Positions 1 to 8,398 of a stretch of DNA of 64,000 bases are shown one piece after another (within the stretch, counting starts at the first letter, position 1; the number at the start of each line of letters is the position of its first letter). Source of the stretch: Jiella avicenniae (GTDB lineage: Bacteria; Pseudomonadota; Alphaproteobacteria; Rhizobiales; Rhizobiaceae); assembly GCF_021390325.1 (NCBI RefSeq), contig NZ_JAJUWU010000003.1, positions 1-64,000 of the forward strand, written 5' to 3'. The position numbers and the translations under genes are program-made. The notes below the pieces were generated by a model. The model was not told the origin of the DNA and made no database searches. It worked only from the letters and a program-made list of their open reading frames with translations.

Positions 1-120
1 ACTGTTCAGGTTGAACGAGCGAAGCGGGAAGGGACCAGGCCATGCCACGATCTCCCGAAGGGCGATCCGGATCCCGTCGGTCTCCTTCCCGCACCCTTCA
101 TACACCAAGCCAAACACACA

Positions 121-147
121 GGATCCCGGGTCAGGCCCGGGATGACG
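121..147. repeat. Palindromic intergenic repeat (REP-like)
   Basis: Perfect 8-bp arms ATCCCGGG (123-130) and CCCGGGAT (136-143) flank a 5-base loop. This matches the short 'CGTCATCCCGGG...' palindrome that is widespread between genes in alphaproteobacteria. The stop codon of the neighbouring oxidase gene (131-133) lies in its loop. Bases 1-120 contain no gene I can support. Confidence 0.7.
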
Positions 148-1321
148 ATGCGGTGATGGCGCCACCTCTTCCGGGGTGCGACTCCGGCGGCAGCCAGTTC
201 AGATGCTCGCGCCAATCCGCGCGAAGGCCATCGAAGCGCGAAAGCGACAGCTTCGACAGATCCGCAAAGCTGCAGACCCCATCCATCACCAGATCGCGGA
301 TCGCATGGCCGCTCGCCGGCGACAGGCCGAAGCCGACGCTCGACATCGTCGCCACCGTGACGTTGTCCGGCGAGGACAGCCGTTCGAGCACCGGCCGCCC
401 GTCCGGGGTATTCTCGATGACGCCGGCCCAGGAGCGGATCACCCTTGCATGCGCCGCTTTGGGCAGAAGCTCGGCGACCCGCCTGGCGAGATTGCGGGTG
501 ACCGAGCCGGAAGGACGCGGCGGCTCGCGGTCGAACGGCACGTCGTCCATCCATTCGTGCGGCCCGCCGCCATAGGCGAGGTTGCCGCGCAGGGTCTGGC
601 GGCCATAGAGCCCGTTGCCGTCGACACCGGTGATCGGCATCATCGGCAGCGGCTCGGTGACGATCATCTCGGCCCGTGCCGCCGCCATCGGCAGGTCGAT
701 GCCGAGCATCGCCGTCAGCTTACCGGTCTGCGGCCCGGCAACGATCACCAGCGCGTCGCAGCCGATCGTCCCTCGCGCGGTCTCGACGGCCGTCACCCTG
801 CCGCCGGTCGTGGTGATGCCGGTGACGACGGTGTGCTGGAGGATGCGCGCGCCGTGGTCCTGTGCGGCCCAGGCATAAGCCTGCGAGGTCCGTTGCGGGT
901 TGGCATGGCCGCCGAAATGGAAGCGCACGCCGGAGACGACGTTGTCGCCGGCCAGCGGCACCAGTTCGCGAACCTGTTTCGGGTCGAGAACCTCCCAGTC
1001 GTAGCCCTTGGGCAGGCGCAGCGCGAGCCCTTCGTGAAAGCGCTCCTTGCGCGGATCGACCTGGAAGATCAGGCGACCGCGCCGATATTCCGTCGGATAG
1101 CCGAGAAGCTCGTCCATCTGCGGCCACAGCCGCTGCTCCTCGTGGAAGAGCGGGCTCTGATAGTGGGTGCAGCCGCCGCCGTTGCGGCCCGAAGCCTCGA
1201 AGCCGACGATGCCCTTTTCGACGACGGTGACGGAAACGCCGGAGCGCGCCAGCCACCAGGCGGCGGAAAGCCCGGTGACGCCGCCGCCGGCGATGACGAC
1301 CGAAGTGCCTCTTTCGCTCAT
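131..1321 (-). CDS. FAD-dependent amine/opine oxidase, beta-type subunit
   Basis: This 396-residue flavoprotein belongs to the DAO/sarcosine-oxidase-beta fold. It has an N-terminal FAD-binding Rossmann motif, GGGVTGLSAAWWLARSG, near residues 12-28. The C-terminal family signature NTPDGRPVLERL is followed by GFGLSPASGHAIRDL. Members oxidise the C-N bond of secondary or N-substituted amino acids, and several (OoxB, NoxB, HcnC) work with an A subunit like the one encoded just upstream. It is the last gene of a four-gene operon and starts 10 bases after the preceding stop. The stop codon lies inside a palindromic repeat, so the extreme C-terminus may have been altered by that repeat. The substrate is unknown. 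Confidence 0.85.
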   Translation of the reverse strand: MSERGTSVVIAGGGVTGLSAAWWLARSGVSVTVVEKGIVGFEASGRNGGGCTHYQSPLFHEEQRLWPQMDELLGYPTEYRRGRLIFQVDPRKERFHEGLALRLPKGYDWEVLDPKQVRELVPLAGDNVVSGVRFHFGGHANPQRTSQAYAWAAQDHGARILQHTVVTGITTTGGRVTAVETARGTIGCDALVIVAGPQTGKLTAMLGIDLPMAAARAEMIVTEPLPMMPITGVDGNGLYGRQTLRGNLAYGGGPHEWMDDVPFDREPPRPSGSVTRNLARRVAELLPKAAHARVIRSWAGVIENTPDGRPVLERLSSPDNVTVATMSSVGFGLSPASGHAIRDLVMDGVCSFADLSKLSLSRFDGLRADWREHLNWLPPESHPGRGGAITASSSRA

Positions 1322-1331
1322 CGCCGTCTCC

Positions 1332-2945
1332 TCAATAGGGCATGCCGGCGCGAAGCTGCTCGGCCTCGCGTTCGGTGCCGATGTCCTCGTAGCCGATCCA
1401 CTGGGTGGCGATGCCGAACCAGACGTTCCAGCCGGCGTCCATGTCGGCCCCTTCCTGCCAGTCGGCGAGCACCGACAAAGGCAGCGGGCGCACCGGCGCG
1501 CGATAGCCGGCGAGCGGCACCGTCTCGGGCGCCACGCCGGCCCCGAGCGCCATCATCACCGCCACCTGCTCGCGGCAGCGCCGCGCCTGGCACGGCCCCA
1601 TGCAGGCCCGGGTTAGCCGCTTGATCTGGTCCTGGTTGACGGGCCCGTCCTCGGCCAGCGTCGTCAGGTCTCTCCGGGCGATGGCATTGGAACGCCAGTC
1701 GAGATAGCGGGGCGGCTTGACGCCGAGGAGGTCGCCGCGCGTCACGTCTTCGCAGATGCAGGCAAGAACGTCCTCGCCGCCGGTGGCGAGCATCGCCCGT
1801 GCCCAATCGAAGTGATAATCGAGGCCGCCGCTCCCGGTCGGCAGTCCGGCTGCGTCGGCATGCGCCTCGGTGTCGCTTGCTGCCGCTTCGACGGCCTTGC
1901 CGAGGGAGCGCAACGCCGCCCGCCCTGCCCGCTTGCCCGATGCCGCCGCGTCGCCGCCGAGCCCGGAGCAATCGCCGGCGGCGAAAACGCGCGGCAACGA
2001 CGTCGCGCCGTCTTCCGAAACGATCGGCACGTGGCCGCCGCGCTCCGGCGCCAGCGTACGCCTGGCGCCGAGGACGTCGAGAAGTTCGATGGCCGGCACG
2101 CTGCCGATCGCCATCACCACCGTGTCGCAGGCGACCTCGCCGCAATCCTCGGGATCCGAGCATCTGGCAGCGACGAGGCCCGTGATGCCCTCGGCATTGC
2201 CATGCGCCCTCAGCGGCACATGGCCGTTGACGACCCCGACCCCGCGTGCGGCCAGCGCCGCAACCTTCTCGACCGATCCCTGCGGCGTGTCGCGCACCTC
2301 GATCAGCGCCACTACGTCGAGCCCGCGATCGAGCGCCAGCGCGGCGGTGTCCAGCGCCAGGTCACCGGAGCCGACGACGACGATGCGCCGGCCGGCGAAG
2401 GCGTCGTAACGCGCGAGAAGCGTGTGGAAGCCTTGCGCCCCCATCACGCCCGGCCGGTCGGAGCCGGCGAAGGTGAAGTTGAGATCGCGCGCGCCTGTGG
2501 CCAGAACCAGCCGGTCGAAGCCGACGAGCCAGCTCTTTTCCTCGTCTGCGAGGCCCGCGATGCCGGACGCAAGACCGTTCAGCCCCGGCGCCTTCACCCA
2601 AGCACCCCAGACGCTGGTGGAAAGCCGCACGTCGACGCCGACGTCGAAGGCTTCCGCCAGCGCCGAGTTGGATTCCAGCACCCGCTCGACCAGCCGCTCG
2701 GGCGTCTGCACGGCGTTGGTCGCGCGACCGCCGAAATGGAACGGTACGTCCATGCCGACCAGCCCGGCCGGGACCGGGTTCTCGTCGACCAGCAGCACCG
2801 AAGCGCCCGCCCTCGCCGCCTCGATCGCGGCGGCGCAGCCTGCTTCGCCGGCGCCGACGACGAGGATCTCGACATGCTCTTCGACGGTGATGGACTTGCC
2901 CGCGATCGAGAAGCGATCGGGCGGCGGCAGCGTCGGTTCGGTCAT
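1332..2945 (-). CDS. NAD(P)/FAD oxidoreductase with BFD-type [2Fe-2S] domain, opine oxidase A-like subunit
   Basis: This 537-residue protein resembles OoxA, HcnB and the alpha subunits of opine and hydroxyproline oxidases. The N-terminal dinucleotide fold reads VVGAGEAGCAAAIEAARAG (about residues 30-48), and a second fold, VVVGSGDLALDTAALALDRG, lies near the middle. The C-terminal BFD-like region carries the cysteines CICEDVTRGDL and CMGPCQARRC, which suit a [2Fe-2S] cluster. Its ATG lies one base after the stop of the upstream PLP-enzyme gene, so translation is probably coupled. It likely forms a heteromeric dehydrogenase with the next gene. The exact substrate cannot be read from sequence. 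Confidence 0.85.
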   Translation of the reverse strand: MTEPTLPPPDRFSIAGKSITVEEHVEILVVGAGEAGCAAAIEAARAGASVLLVDENPVPAGLVGMDVPFHFGGRATNAVQTPERLVERVLESNSALAEAFDVGVDVRLSTSVWGAWVKAPGLNGLASGIAGLADEEKSWLVGFDRLVLATGARDLNFTFAGSDRPGVMGAQGFHTLLARYDAFAGRRIVVVGSGDLALDTAALALDRGLDVVALIEVRDTPQGSVEKVAALAARGVGVVNGHVPLRAHGNAEGITGLVAARCSDPEDCGEVACDTVVMAIGSVPAIELLDVLGARRTLAPERGGHVPIVSEDGATSLPRVFAAGDCSGLGGDAAASGKRAGRAALRSLGKAVEAAASDTEAHADAAGLPTGSGGLDYHFDWARAMLATGGEDVLACICEDVTRGDLLGVKPPRYLDWRSNAIARRDLTTLAEDGPVNQDQIKRLTRACMGPCQARRCREQVAVMMALGAGVAPETVPLAGYRAPVRPLPLSVLADWQEGADMDAGWNVWFGIATQWIGYEDIGTEREAEQLRAGMPY

Positions 2946-2946
2946 T

Positions 2947-4230
2947 TCAGAATGCGTCCAGGGCCTGAGCGAGATCGGCGATGAGATCGTCGGGATGTTC
3001 GATGCCGACGGAGATCCGCAGCGAGGAATCGTCGACGCCGACCTCCCGGCGAATGTCCGGCGGAACGGAATAATGCGTGGTCGAGGCGGAATGGCAAATC
3101 AGGCTTTCCGTCCCGCCGAGGCTGACCGCCATGCGGAACACCTTCAGCCGGTCGAGCATGGCGAAAGCTTGCCGCTCGCCGCCCTTGATCCTGAAGGAGA
3201 AGGTCGATCCGGGGCCGGCGCATTGCCGGTCGTAGACGGCCTTTGCGGGCGATCCTTCCTCCAGGAAGCCGAGATAGGTAACACCGGTCACCTTCGGATG
3301 GTCCCGCAGGAAGGCGGCGATCGCGCCGGCGTTGGCGTTGGAGCGGGCGTTGCGCAGCGGGAAGGTCTCGAGCGAGCGCAAGAGCAGCCAGGACGTGAAC
3401 GGGTCCATATGCGTGCCGAGCAGCGTGCGCAGCATCCGCACCGGCCCGACCTGCTCCAGCGAGCCCGTCAGGCAGCCGCCGAGAAGGTCCGAATGGCCGC
3501 CGGCATATTTGGTCAGCGAGGTGATGCAGAGGTCGGCCCCGTGCTCCAGGGGCTTTTGCAGCAGCGAGCCGAGGAAGGTGTTGTCGACCGAGATCACCGG
3601 CCGCTCGTGCTCGCGCCGGGCAAGCTCCCCGGCGAAGTCCGCGATCATCCGGATGTCGGCGATGCCGGCAGTGGGATTGGCCGGCGATTCGATGTGGATC
3701 AGGCCGATCGGGCCGTGCTTCCGCGCCGTTTCGGCCGTTTCGGAGACGCTCTGCCGGCTGAGTGCGTCGGCAATGCCGACGGCCTTGATGCCGAGCCCCG
3801 CCAGCGGCCCGTAGAGCAGCCCGTGCGTCCCGCCATAGAGCGGCGTCGTGTGGAGGACGCTGTCGCCGGGCTTCAGATGGGCGAGCATCGTCGCCGAGAT
3901 CGCCGCCATGCCCGAGGCGAAGGCCGCCGCGTCCTCGGCCCCGTCGAGGATGGCGAGCCGTGACTGCAGGAGCTTCAGGTTCGGATGGTCGAGCCGGGCA
4001 TAGATGAAGGGGGCGTCCCGCTCCGGCGCCGGGCCGTCGAAATAGGCACGGTGCACCTCCTTCGCCGCTGCGGCGGAGGGATAGGCGAAGGTCGAAGACA
4101 GGACGATGGGCGGCTTGACCGCGCCATAGGCCTCGGCCGGATCGTAATTGAAGCCGACCGCGAGCGTGTCGGGATGCAGTCCTTCATGCAGACTCGCCTC
4201 CGGCCGCTCCGGCAGCCCGTCGCCGCTCAC
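2947..4230 (-). CDS. PLP-dependent Cys/Met-metabolism (transsulfuration family) enzyme
   Basis: A 427-residue fold-type I PLP enzyme of the cystathionine gamma-synthase / methionine gamma-lyase family. The Schiff-base lysine is K241 in SLTKYAGGHSDLLGG. Phosphate-loop residues lie in ASGMAAIS (about 105-112), and the active-site segment TLLGTHMDPFTSWLLLRSLET follows. I chose the GTG at 4230 because it overlaps the Rieske-gene stop as GTGA; an upstream extension would lie inside that gene. It could be a gamma-lyase, gamma-synthase or sulfhydrylase. A biosynthetic MetY lies elsewhere in the window, so a catabolic role is favoured, but this is inference. Confidence 0.85.
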   Translation of the reverse strand: MSGDGLPERPEASLHEGLHPDTLAVGFNYDPAEAYGAVKPPIVLSSTFAYPSAAAAKEVHRAYFDGPAPERDAPFIYARLDHPNLKLLQSRLAILDGAEDAAAFASGMAAISATMLAHLKPGDSVLHTTPLYGGTHGLLYGPLAGLGIKAVGIADALSRQSVSETAETARKHGPIGLIHIESPANPTAGIADIRMIADFAGELARREHERPVISVDNTFLGSLLQKPLEHGADLCITSLTKYAGGHSDLLGGCLTGSLEQVGPVRMLRTLLGTHMDPFTSWLLLRSLETFPLRNARSNANAGAIAAFLRDHPKVTGVTYLGFLEEGSPAKAVYDRQCAGPGSTFSFRIKGGERQAFAMLDRLKVFRMAVSLGGTESLICHSASTTHYSVPPDIRREVGVDDSSLRISVGIEHPDDLIADLAQALDAF

Positions 4231-5597
4231 GAAGCGTCCGGCCACGGTTCGGCCGCGGCGGCCTCCCCGGCGAAGGCCAGCGTCATTGCGAGCCCCGGCG
4301 TCGCCGCCAGACCCGGAGCCGTCACATGGGCGCCATCCGCAGAAGCCGGAACCGCACTGATCGACATCGGCCGCCGGTCGATGCCGGTGCGCGCGGCGAT
4401 GAAGTCCTGCGCCTTGTCGCAATACCAGTCGACGAAGCGCTGGACGTAGGATTCCCCCTCTTCGCAGTAGGGCCCCGGCGTATACCCGAGCGAATGGACC
4501 CCGCGCTGGTTCATCTCGACCAGGTCGCGATCCTGCAGGTTGGTGACGTTCCACAGCGCCGTCAGCCGCTCGACGTCGTAGTCGACGCCCTCGACGGCGT
4601 CCTGATGGACGAGCCACTTGCAGGTCACGAGCGTCTCGTGCGGGCCGGTCGGCATGGCGCTGAAATAGACCGTCGTGTCGGAGGTCGAATGGCAGAAGCT
4701 GTGGGGCTCGATCGCCCAGCGCAGCGAGCCGACGTCCGGGTCGTCACCGTCGATCATCAGCTTCTTGACCGCCGGCCGGCCGTCCATCGTCAGCGACACC
4801 TGCCCTTCCCTGAGCGGGAAGCGCTCGACCTGCCACCACGGCCCGATATGGGGTCCCTTGGACAGGCCGAGCGACGCCAGCTTGGCGTCGAAGGCCTGAT
4901 GCCTCGGATCGTCGTCCTTGGCGAAATGGCCGCCCTTGGCCTCGCCGATCGGGAAGGTCAGCGACAGCTCCGGATGGCCGACGGCGCAGTGGTAGCACTC
5001 GCGGGCGTTCTCCATCACGAGCTTCCAGTTGCCCTTCTCCACCAGCGTGTTCTGGTGGGCGAGCTTGGCCTCGTTCAGCCGGTGCGGCGCGAGCAGCGGC
5101 TCCAGTTCGGCCCGGAACCGGTCGAAGGGCGGTGGCGTCTCGGCCATCGAAACGAACAGCGCGCCCGCGACCTCCTCGACATGCACCGGCTTCAGGCCGT
5201 GGTCCTCGGCCTTGAAGCTCGGCTGCATGTCCTTGGCATGGACCAGCTTGCCGTCCAGGCCGTAGACCCATTGATGATACGGGCAGGTCAGGCGCGAGCG
5301 GGCGCCGGCGCCGTCGCTGCAGACCTGGGCGCCGCGATGGCGGCAGGAATTGTGGAAGGCGTTCAGCGTTCCGTCGCGGTCGCGGGTGATCACCACCGGC
5401 GAGCGGCCGATGGTCAGCGCCAGCACGCCGCGCGGCCGCGGGATCTCGCAGGTGAAGCCGGCGAGGATCCACGATTGGCCGTAGATCGCCTGAAGATCGA
5501 ACTCGTAGACGTCGGGGCTGTTGTAGAGCGCCTGTGGCAGACTGTGGCCCGGCTTGCGCTGGGCGAAAACTGCCGCGATCATGGACAGGTCGAGCAT
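4227..5597 (-). CDS. Rieske non-heme iron oxygenase alpha subunit, GbcA/stachydrine-demethylase-like
   Basis: A 456-residue oxygenase. The Rieske [2Fe-2S] ligands are C85/H87 (CRHRG) and C105/H108 (CPYH). The mononuclear-iron segment NWKLVMENARECYHCAVGHP follows. The C-terminal signature LGYTPGPYCEEGESYVQRF resembles glycine-betaine and proline-betaine N-demethylases rather than aromatic dioxygenases. Such enzymes need a separate ferredoxin reductase (GbcB type), and none is encoded here. It is the first gene of the operon and faces the LysR gene across a 90-bp gap. The last 30 or so residues are Ala-rich and probably not catalytic. Assignment to N-demethylation is by family resemblance. Confidence 0.85.
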   Translation of the reverse strand: MLDLSMIAAVFAQRKPGHSLPQALYNSPDVYEFDLQAIYGQSWILAGFTCEIPRPRGVLALTIGRSPVVITRDRDGTLNAFHNSCRHRGAQVCSDGAGARSRLTCPYHQWVYGLDGKLVHAKDMQPSFKAEDHGLKPVHVEEVAGALFVSMAETPPPFDRFRAELEPLLAPHRLNEAKLAHQNTLVEKGNWKLVMENARECYHCAVGHPELSLTFPIGEAKGGHFAKDDDPRHQAFDAKLASLGLSKGPHIGPWWQVERFPLREGQVSLTMDGRPAVKKLMIDGDDPDVGSLRWAIEPHSFCHSTSDTTVYFSAMPTGPHETLVTCKWLVHQDAVEGVDYDVERLTALWNVTNLQDRDLVEMNQRGVHSLGYTPGPYCEEGESYVQRFVDWYCDKAQDFIAARTGIDRRPMSISAVPASADGAHVTAPGLAATPGLAMTLAFAGEAAAAEPWPDAS

Positions 5598-5687
5598 CGT
5601 GCCTCCTTATTGAGCCACGAGCTTGTCAGCGGTTGGAATCGCTTTCAAATACCGTTTTTGCATCGTCCCATCGAATTGAGGCAAGAG
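5598..5687. promoter_or_regulatory. Divergent promoter region between Rieske operon and lysR
   Basis: This 90-bp gap must hold both promoters and the usual LysR operator. It is richer in A/T than its surroundings (for example around 5641-5660). I cannot pick a unique T-N11-A box with confidence. A GAGG ribosome-binding site for the regulator lies at 5678-5681. Confidence 0.5.
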
Positions 5688-6713
5688 ATGCCGATCCGTC
5701 CGCCCGCAGCGGTCGACGAACCCCGAGCGAAGGTGAAGGCCGCACCGGCCGAACCCTCCGATGCCGCCCGGCTTTGGCTGCCGCTCAACGCGCTGAGAGC
5801 CTTCGAGGCGGTGGCGCGGCGTCTCAGCTTCACCGGCGCCGCCGCCTCGCTGCACATTTCCCAGAGCGCACTCAGCCGCCATGTCAGCCGGCTGGAGGAG
5901 CTTCTCGGCTGCAAGCTCCTGGAACGACGACCGCAGGGCCTCGTTCTGACGCCGGCCGGCGCGGCGCTCCTGCCGGTGGTTTCGAAGTCGTTCGACGGGC
6001 TGGAGTCCACGATGCAGGCGCTGCGCCACAGGGCCGGCCGGACGCAGCGCATGCTGCGCGTCCACATGCCGCCGACCTTTCTCGACGTCATGGGAATGTC
6101 GCTCCTGAGGGAATTCCGGCTGGCCTTTCCGGACGTCTCCATCGACCTGTTCTCGTCGAATGGCGTCGGCCTGCCGCGAGCCGCCCCTTGCGACATCGCC
6201 ATCGTCTTCGACCGCCAGCGCTACGGCGATGCGGTGCGCGACCCGCTCTGGCCGATCAGCCAGACGCCGGCCTGCGCGCCGGAAATCGCCGAACGCTGCG
6301 AGGGCATGGATCTCGAAACGTTCCTGCGCTCGAACGAGCTTCTCCACACCCGCCTCGAGGGCGAACCCTTCGGCGTCCTGTGGGCGGCCTTCGCCCGGCA
6401 TTTCGATCTGGAGATCGGGCCGGAACGCGGCCTGGCGCTCGACAGCGAGCGGCTGACCGTGGAACTCGCCGTCACCGGCAACGGCGTCATTCTGGTCGAC
6501 GTCGACATGTTCGCCAAGGAAATTGCCGACGGCCGGCTGGTGACGCCCTACGCGGCGACGTCGCAATCGGGCTTCGGCTACTATCTGACGGTCCATCCGG
6601 ACGACATGTCGGATCCCGCGATCGCCCTCTTCCGCTCCTGGGTGATCCAGCGCTTCACCCACGTCAACCGCGAGGGGGGTGCCCAGCCTTCGGACGGTCT
6701 CAGCGCAGGATGA
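5688..6713 (+). CDS. LysR-family transcriptional regulator (GcvA-like)
   Basis: A 341-residue regulator. The helix-turn-helix region is LNALRAFEAVARRLSFTGAA followed by LHISQSALSRHVSRLEELLG (about residues 29-70). A substrate-binding domain begins near residue 120 with LRVHMPPTF. The ATG at 5688 has a GAGG Shine-Dalgarno five bases upstream; the frame is open far upstream, but that part is antisense to the Rieske gene. It is divergent from the four-gene catabolic operon and is most simply its activator. Its 3' end overlaps the convergent FtsB-like gene by 14 bp. Confidence 0.9.
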   Translation: MPIRPPAAVDEPRAKVKAAPAEPSDAARLWLPLNALRAFEAVARRLSFTGAAASLHISQSALSRHVSRLEELLGCKLLERRPQGLVLTPAGAALLPVVSKSFDGLESTMQALRHRAGRTQRMLRVHMPPTFLDVMGMSLLREFRLAFPDVSIDLFSSNGVGLPRAAPCDIAIVFDRQRYGDAVRDPLWPISQTPACAPEIAERCEGMDLETFLRSNELLHTRLEGEPFGVLWAAFARHFDLEIGPERGLALDSERLTVELAVTGNGVILVDVDMFAKEIADGRLVTPYAATSQSGFGYYLTVHPDDMSDPAIALFRSWVIQRFTHVNREGGAQPSDGLSAG

Positions 6714-7008
6714 CGATCTCGTCGTCGCGGGCGACGTTGAGCGCCCGGCGGGCATTCTCGTCGATCATGTCCCGTTCGAGCGTCCCGTCCTTCATCGCCC
6801 GGACCCGCCTTTCGAGCGCGTCGCGCTTGGTCAGAAGCTCGGAATAGGCGGCGTTGCGCAAGGCGAGTTGCCGCGCGAACGCGACCTTCGCCTCGCTGCC
6901 ATATTGCCCGGTCTTGGCGCTGACGACGAAATAGGCGAGCACGGCCGTGGCCATCGCCGGCACGATCAGCTTGCCGAGAAAGGATTTCCGCTTTTGGATC
7001 GTTTGCAT
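6700..7008 (-). CDS. ftsB: FtsB/DivIC-family septum formation initiator
   Basis: A 102-residue membrane protein with a short basic N-terminus, one transmembrane helix (about residues 13-30, LIVPAMATAVLAYFVVSA), then a coiled-coil stretch through about residue 75 ending in GTLERDMIDENARRALN. This is the standard layout of the DivIC/FtsB family, which links FtsL and FtsQ in the divisome. The gene is monocistronic here and far from the dcw cluster at 37-42 kb. Its end overlaps the lysR 3' end by 14 bp. Confidence 0.8.
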   Translation of the reverse strand: MQTIQKRKSFLGKLIVPAMATAVLAYFVVSAKTGQYGSEAKVAFARQLALRNAAYSELLTKRDALERRVRAMKDGTLERDMIDENARRALNVARDDEIVILR

Positions 7009-7198
7009 CTGGCGCCTCCGATGCCAGATCTCGCACGCGCGTGGTTAAGACAGCGTGAACACGCCCGGCAAATGGGGGCCGACGAAAATTCGCGCCGCGG
7101 CCGATTGCCGTCTTCTTTCAGATCGTTGTCACGCTATTTTCCAGGCGTCGGCGGTTGATCACGGATGAACCCGGGAACGCCAGGCGTGGAACCCATCG

Positions 7199-8167
7199 AT
7201 GGCGCGAGCGGCGAATACCGGGGAAGACGATCTGAACGAAGACGCGGACGAAGCCGAAAAGGCCCGCAAGGATCCGGAGGAATCCCTCGACAACGCGCCC
7301 GACGAGGGCGAGACCATACGCGACTTCTTCTCCTTCGAGGAGATCTTCGCCCGCGTCCTTTCCGTCGCCGACCATGAGCTCGAAGCCTCGAACCGCTACC
7401 TGTTCTGGAGCGGACTCGGCGCCGGCGGCGCGCTGGGCCTGACCTTCCTCGCCCGGGTGGTCTTCACCGAAAGCGCCCAGGAGGCCGAGCCGGGCCTTCT
7501 CGGAAACCTGCTCTATCCCGTCGGGTTCCTGATCATCGTTCTCGGCCGCTATCAGCTTTTCACCGAGAATACTTTGACGCCGGTGGTTCTGGTCCTGACC
7601 AAGCTCGCCAGCGTCGCCAATCTCGCCCGTCTCTGGCTGGTCGTGCTCGTCGCCAACATGGTCGGCGCCGTCGGGGTCGCCGCGCTGCTTGCCTATTTCG
7701 ACGTCCTCAATCCCGAGCGCCTCGAAAAGGCGATCGAAATGGGCCGGCATGCCCACGAGGCGGGATGGTTCGAGATCTTCTCCAAGGCGGTGATCGCCGG
7801 CTGGATCGTCGCGGCCATGGTCTGGCTGGTGCATGCCTGCAGGGATACCGTGTCCCGCATCATGGTCGTCTGGTTCCTGATGTATTTCATCGGCGTCGGC
7901 GGCTTCTTCCACGTCATCACCTCGTCGGTGGAAGTGTTCTTCCTCGCCTTCCGCGAAAGCTCCGTCGACCTTCTGCCGCTGCTTCCGCAGTTCGTCCTGC
8001 CGGTCCTTCTCGGCAACACCATCGGCGGCGTCACCTTCGTCGCGGTCTTGAACTACGCCCTCTTCGCCGAACACAAGGATTCCAGGCTGTTCGAGCGGTA
8101 CGGGGACAAGCTGGACTGGCGCGACTGGATGTTCGGCATCGAAAAGACCCGTCGCCGCCCCGCCTGA
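7199..8167 (+). CDS. Formate/nitrite transporter (FNT) family protein
   Basis: A 322-residue inner-membrane channel. The first 40 or so residues are a strongly acidic, hydrophilic extension (EDDLNEDADEAEKARKDPEE). About six hydrophobic segments follow, as expected for the FNT fold. FNT-like stretches include LVVLVANMVGAVGVAALLA and LLGNTIGGVTFVAVLNYALF. It resembles the YfdC-like subgroup, where the substrate (formate, nitrite, hydrosulfide or other small anion) is not settled. The ATG at 7199 is the first start in frame. No partner enzyme is adjacent. Confidence 0.8.
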   Translation: MARAANTGEDDLNEDADEAEKARKDPEESLDNAPDEGETIRDFFSFEEIFARVLSVADHELEASNRYLFWSGLGAGGALGLTFLARVVFTESAQEAEPGLLGNLLYPVGFLIIVLGRYQLFTENTLTPVVLVLTKLASVANLARLWLVVLVANMVGAVGVAALLAYFDVLNPERLEKAIEMGRHAHEAGWFEIFSKAVIAGWIVAAMVWLVHACRDTVSRIMVVWFLMYFIGVGGFFHVITSSVEVFFLAFRESSVDLLPLLPQFVLPVLLGNTIGGVTFVAVLNYALFAEHKDSRLFERYGDKLDWRDWMFGIEKTRRRPA

Positions 8168-8398
8168 GGGCGCGACGGCAAAAGGGTGATGATCCGCTCC
8201 CTCCCGCAATGTCATGGGCGAGGTCTGCGAATTGGGACCCGTTCATGTCGGGCGCCTCTCGGCAGCGCCGTTCCATGCAATTCGATACAATATTTACTGC
8301 TTAACCAACTGCGACATCTTCGATCTATACCAAGCTCCATTTCGGGATCATCTGCATTATCCTACCGCAACTCCTGATCGACGCGGAAGGACGATGGC

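Noticed and set aside
4326-6713. A 795-residue LysR with a long N-terminal extension
   Set aside because: The first 454 codons are antisense to the Rieske gene; the regulator begins at 5688 with a GAGG site.
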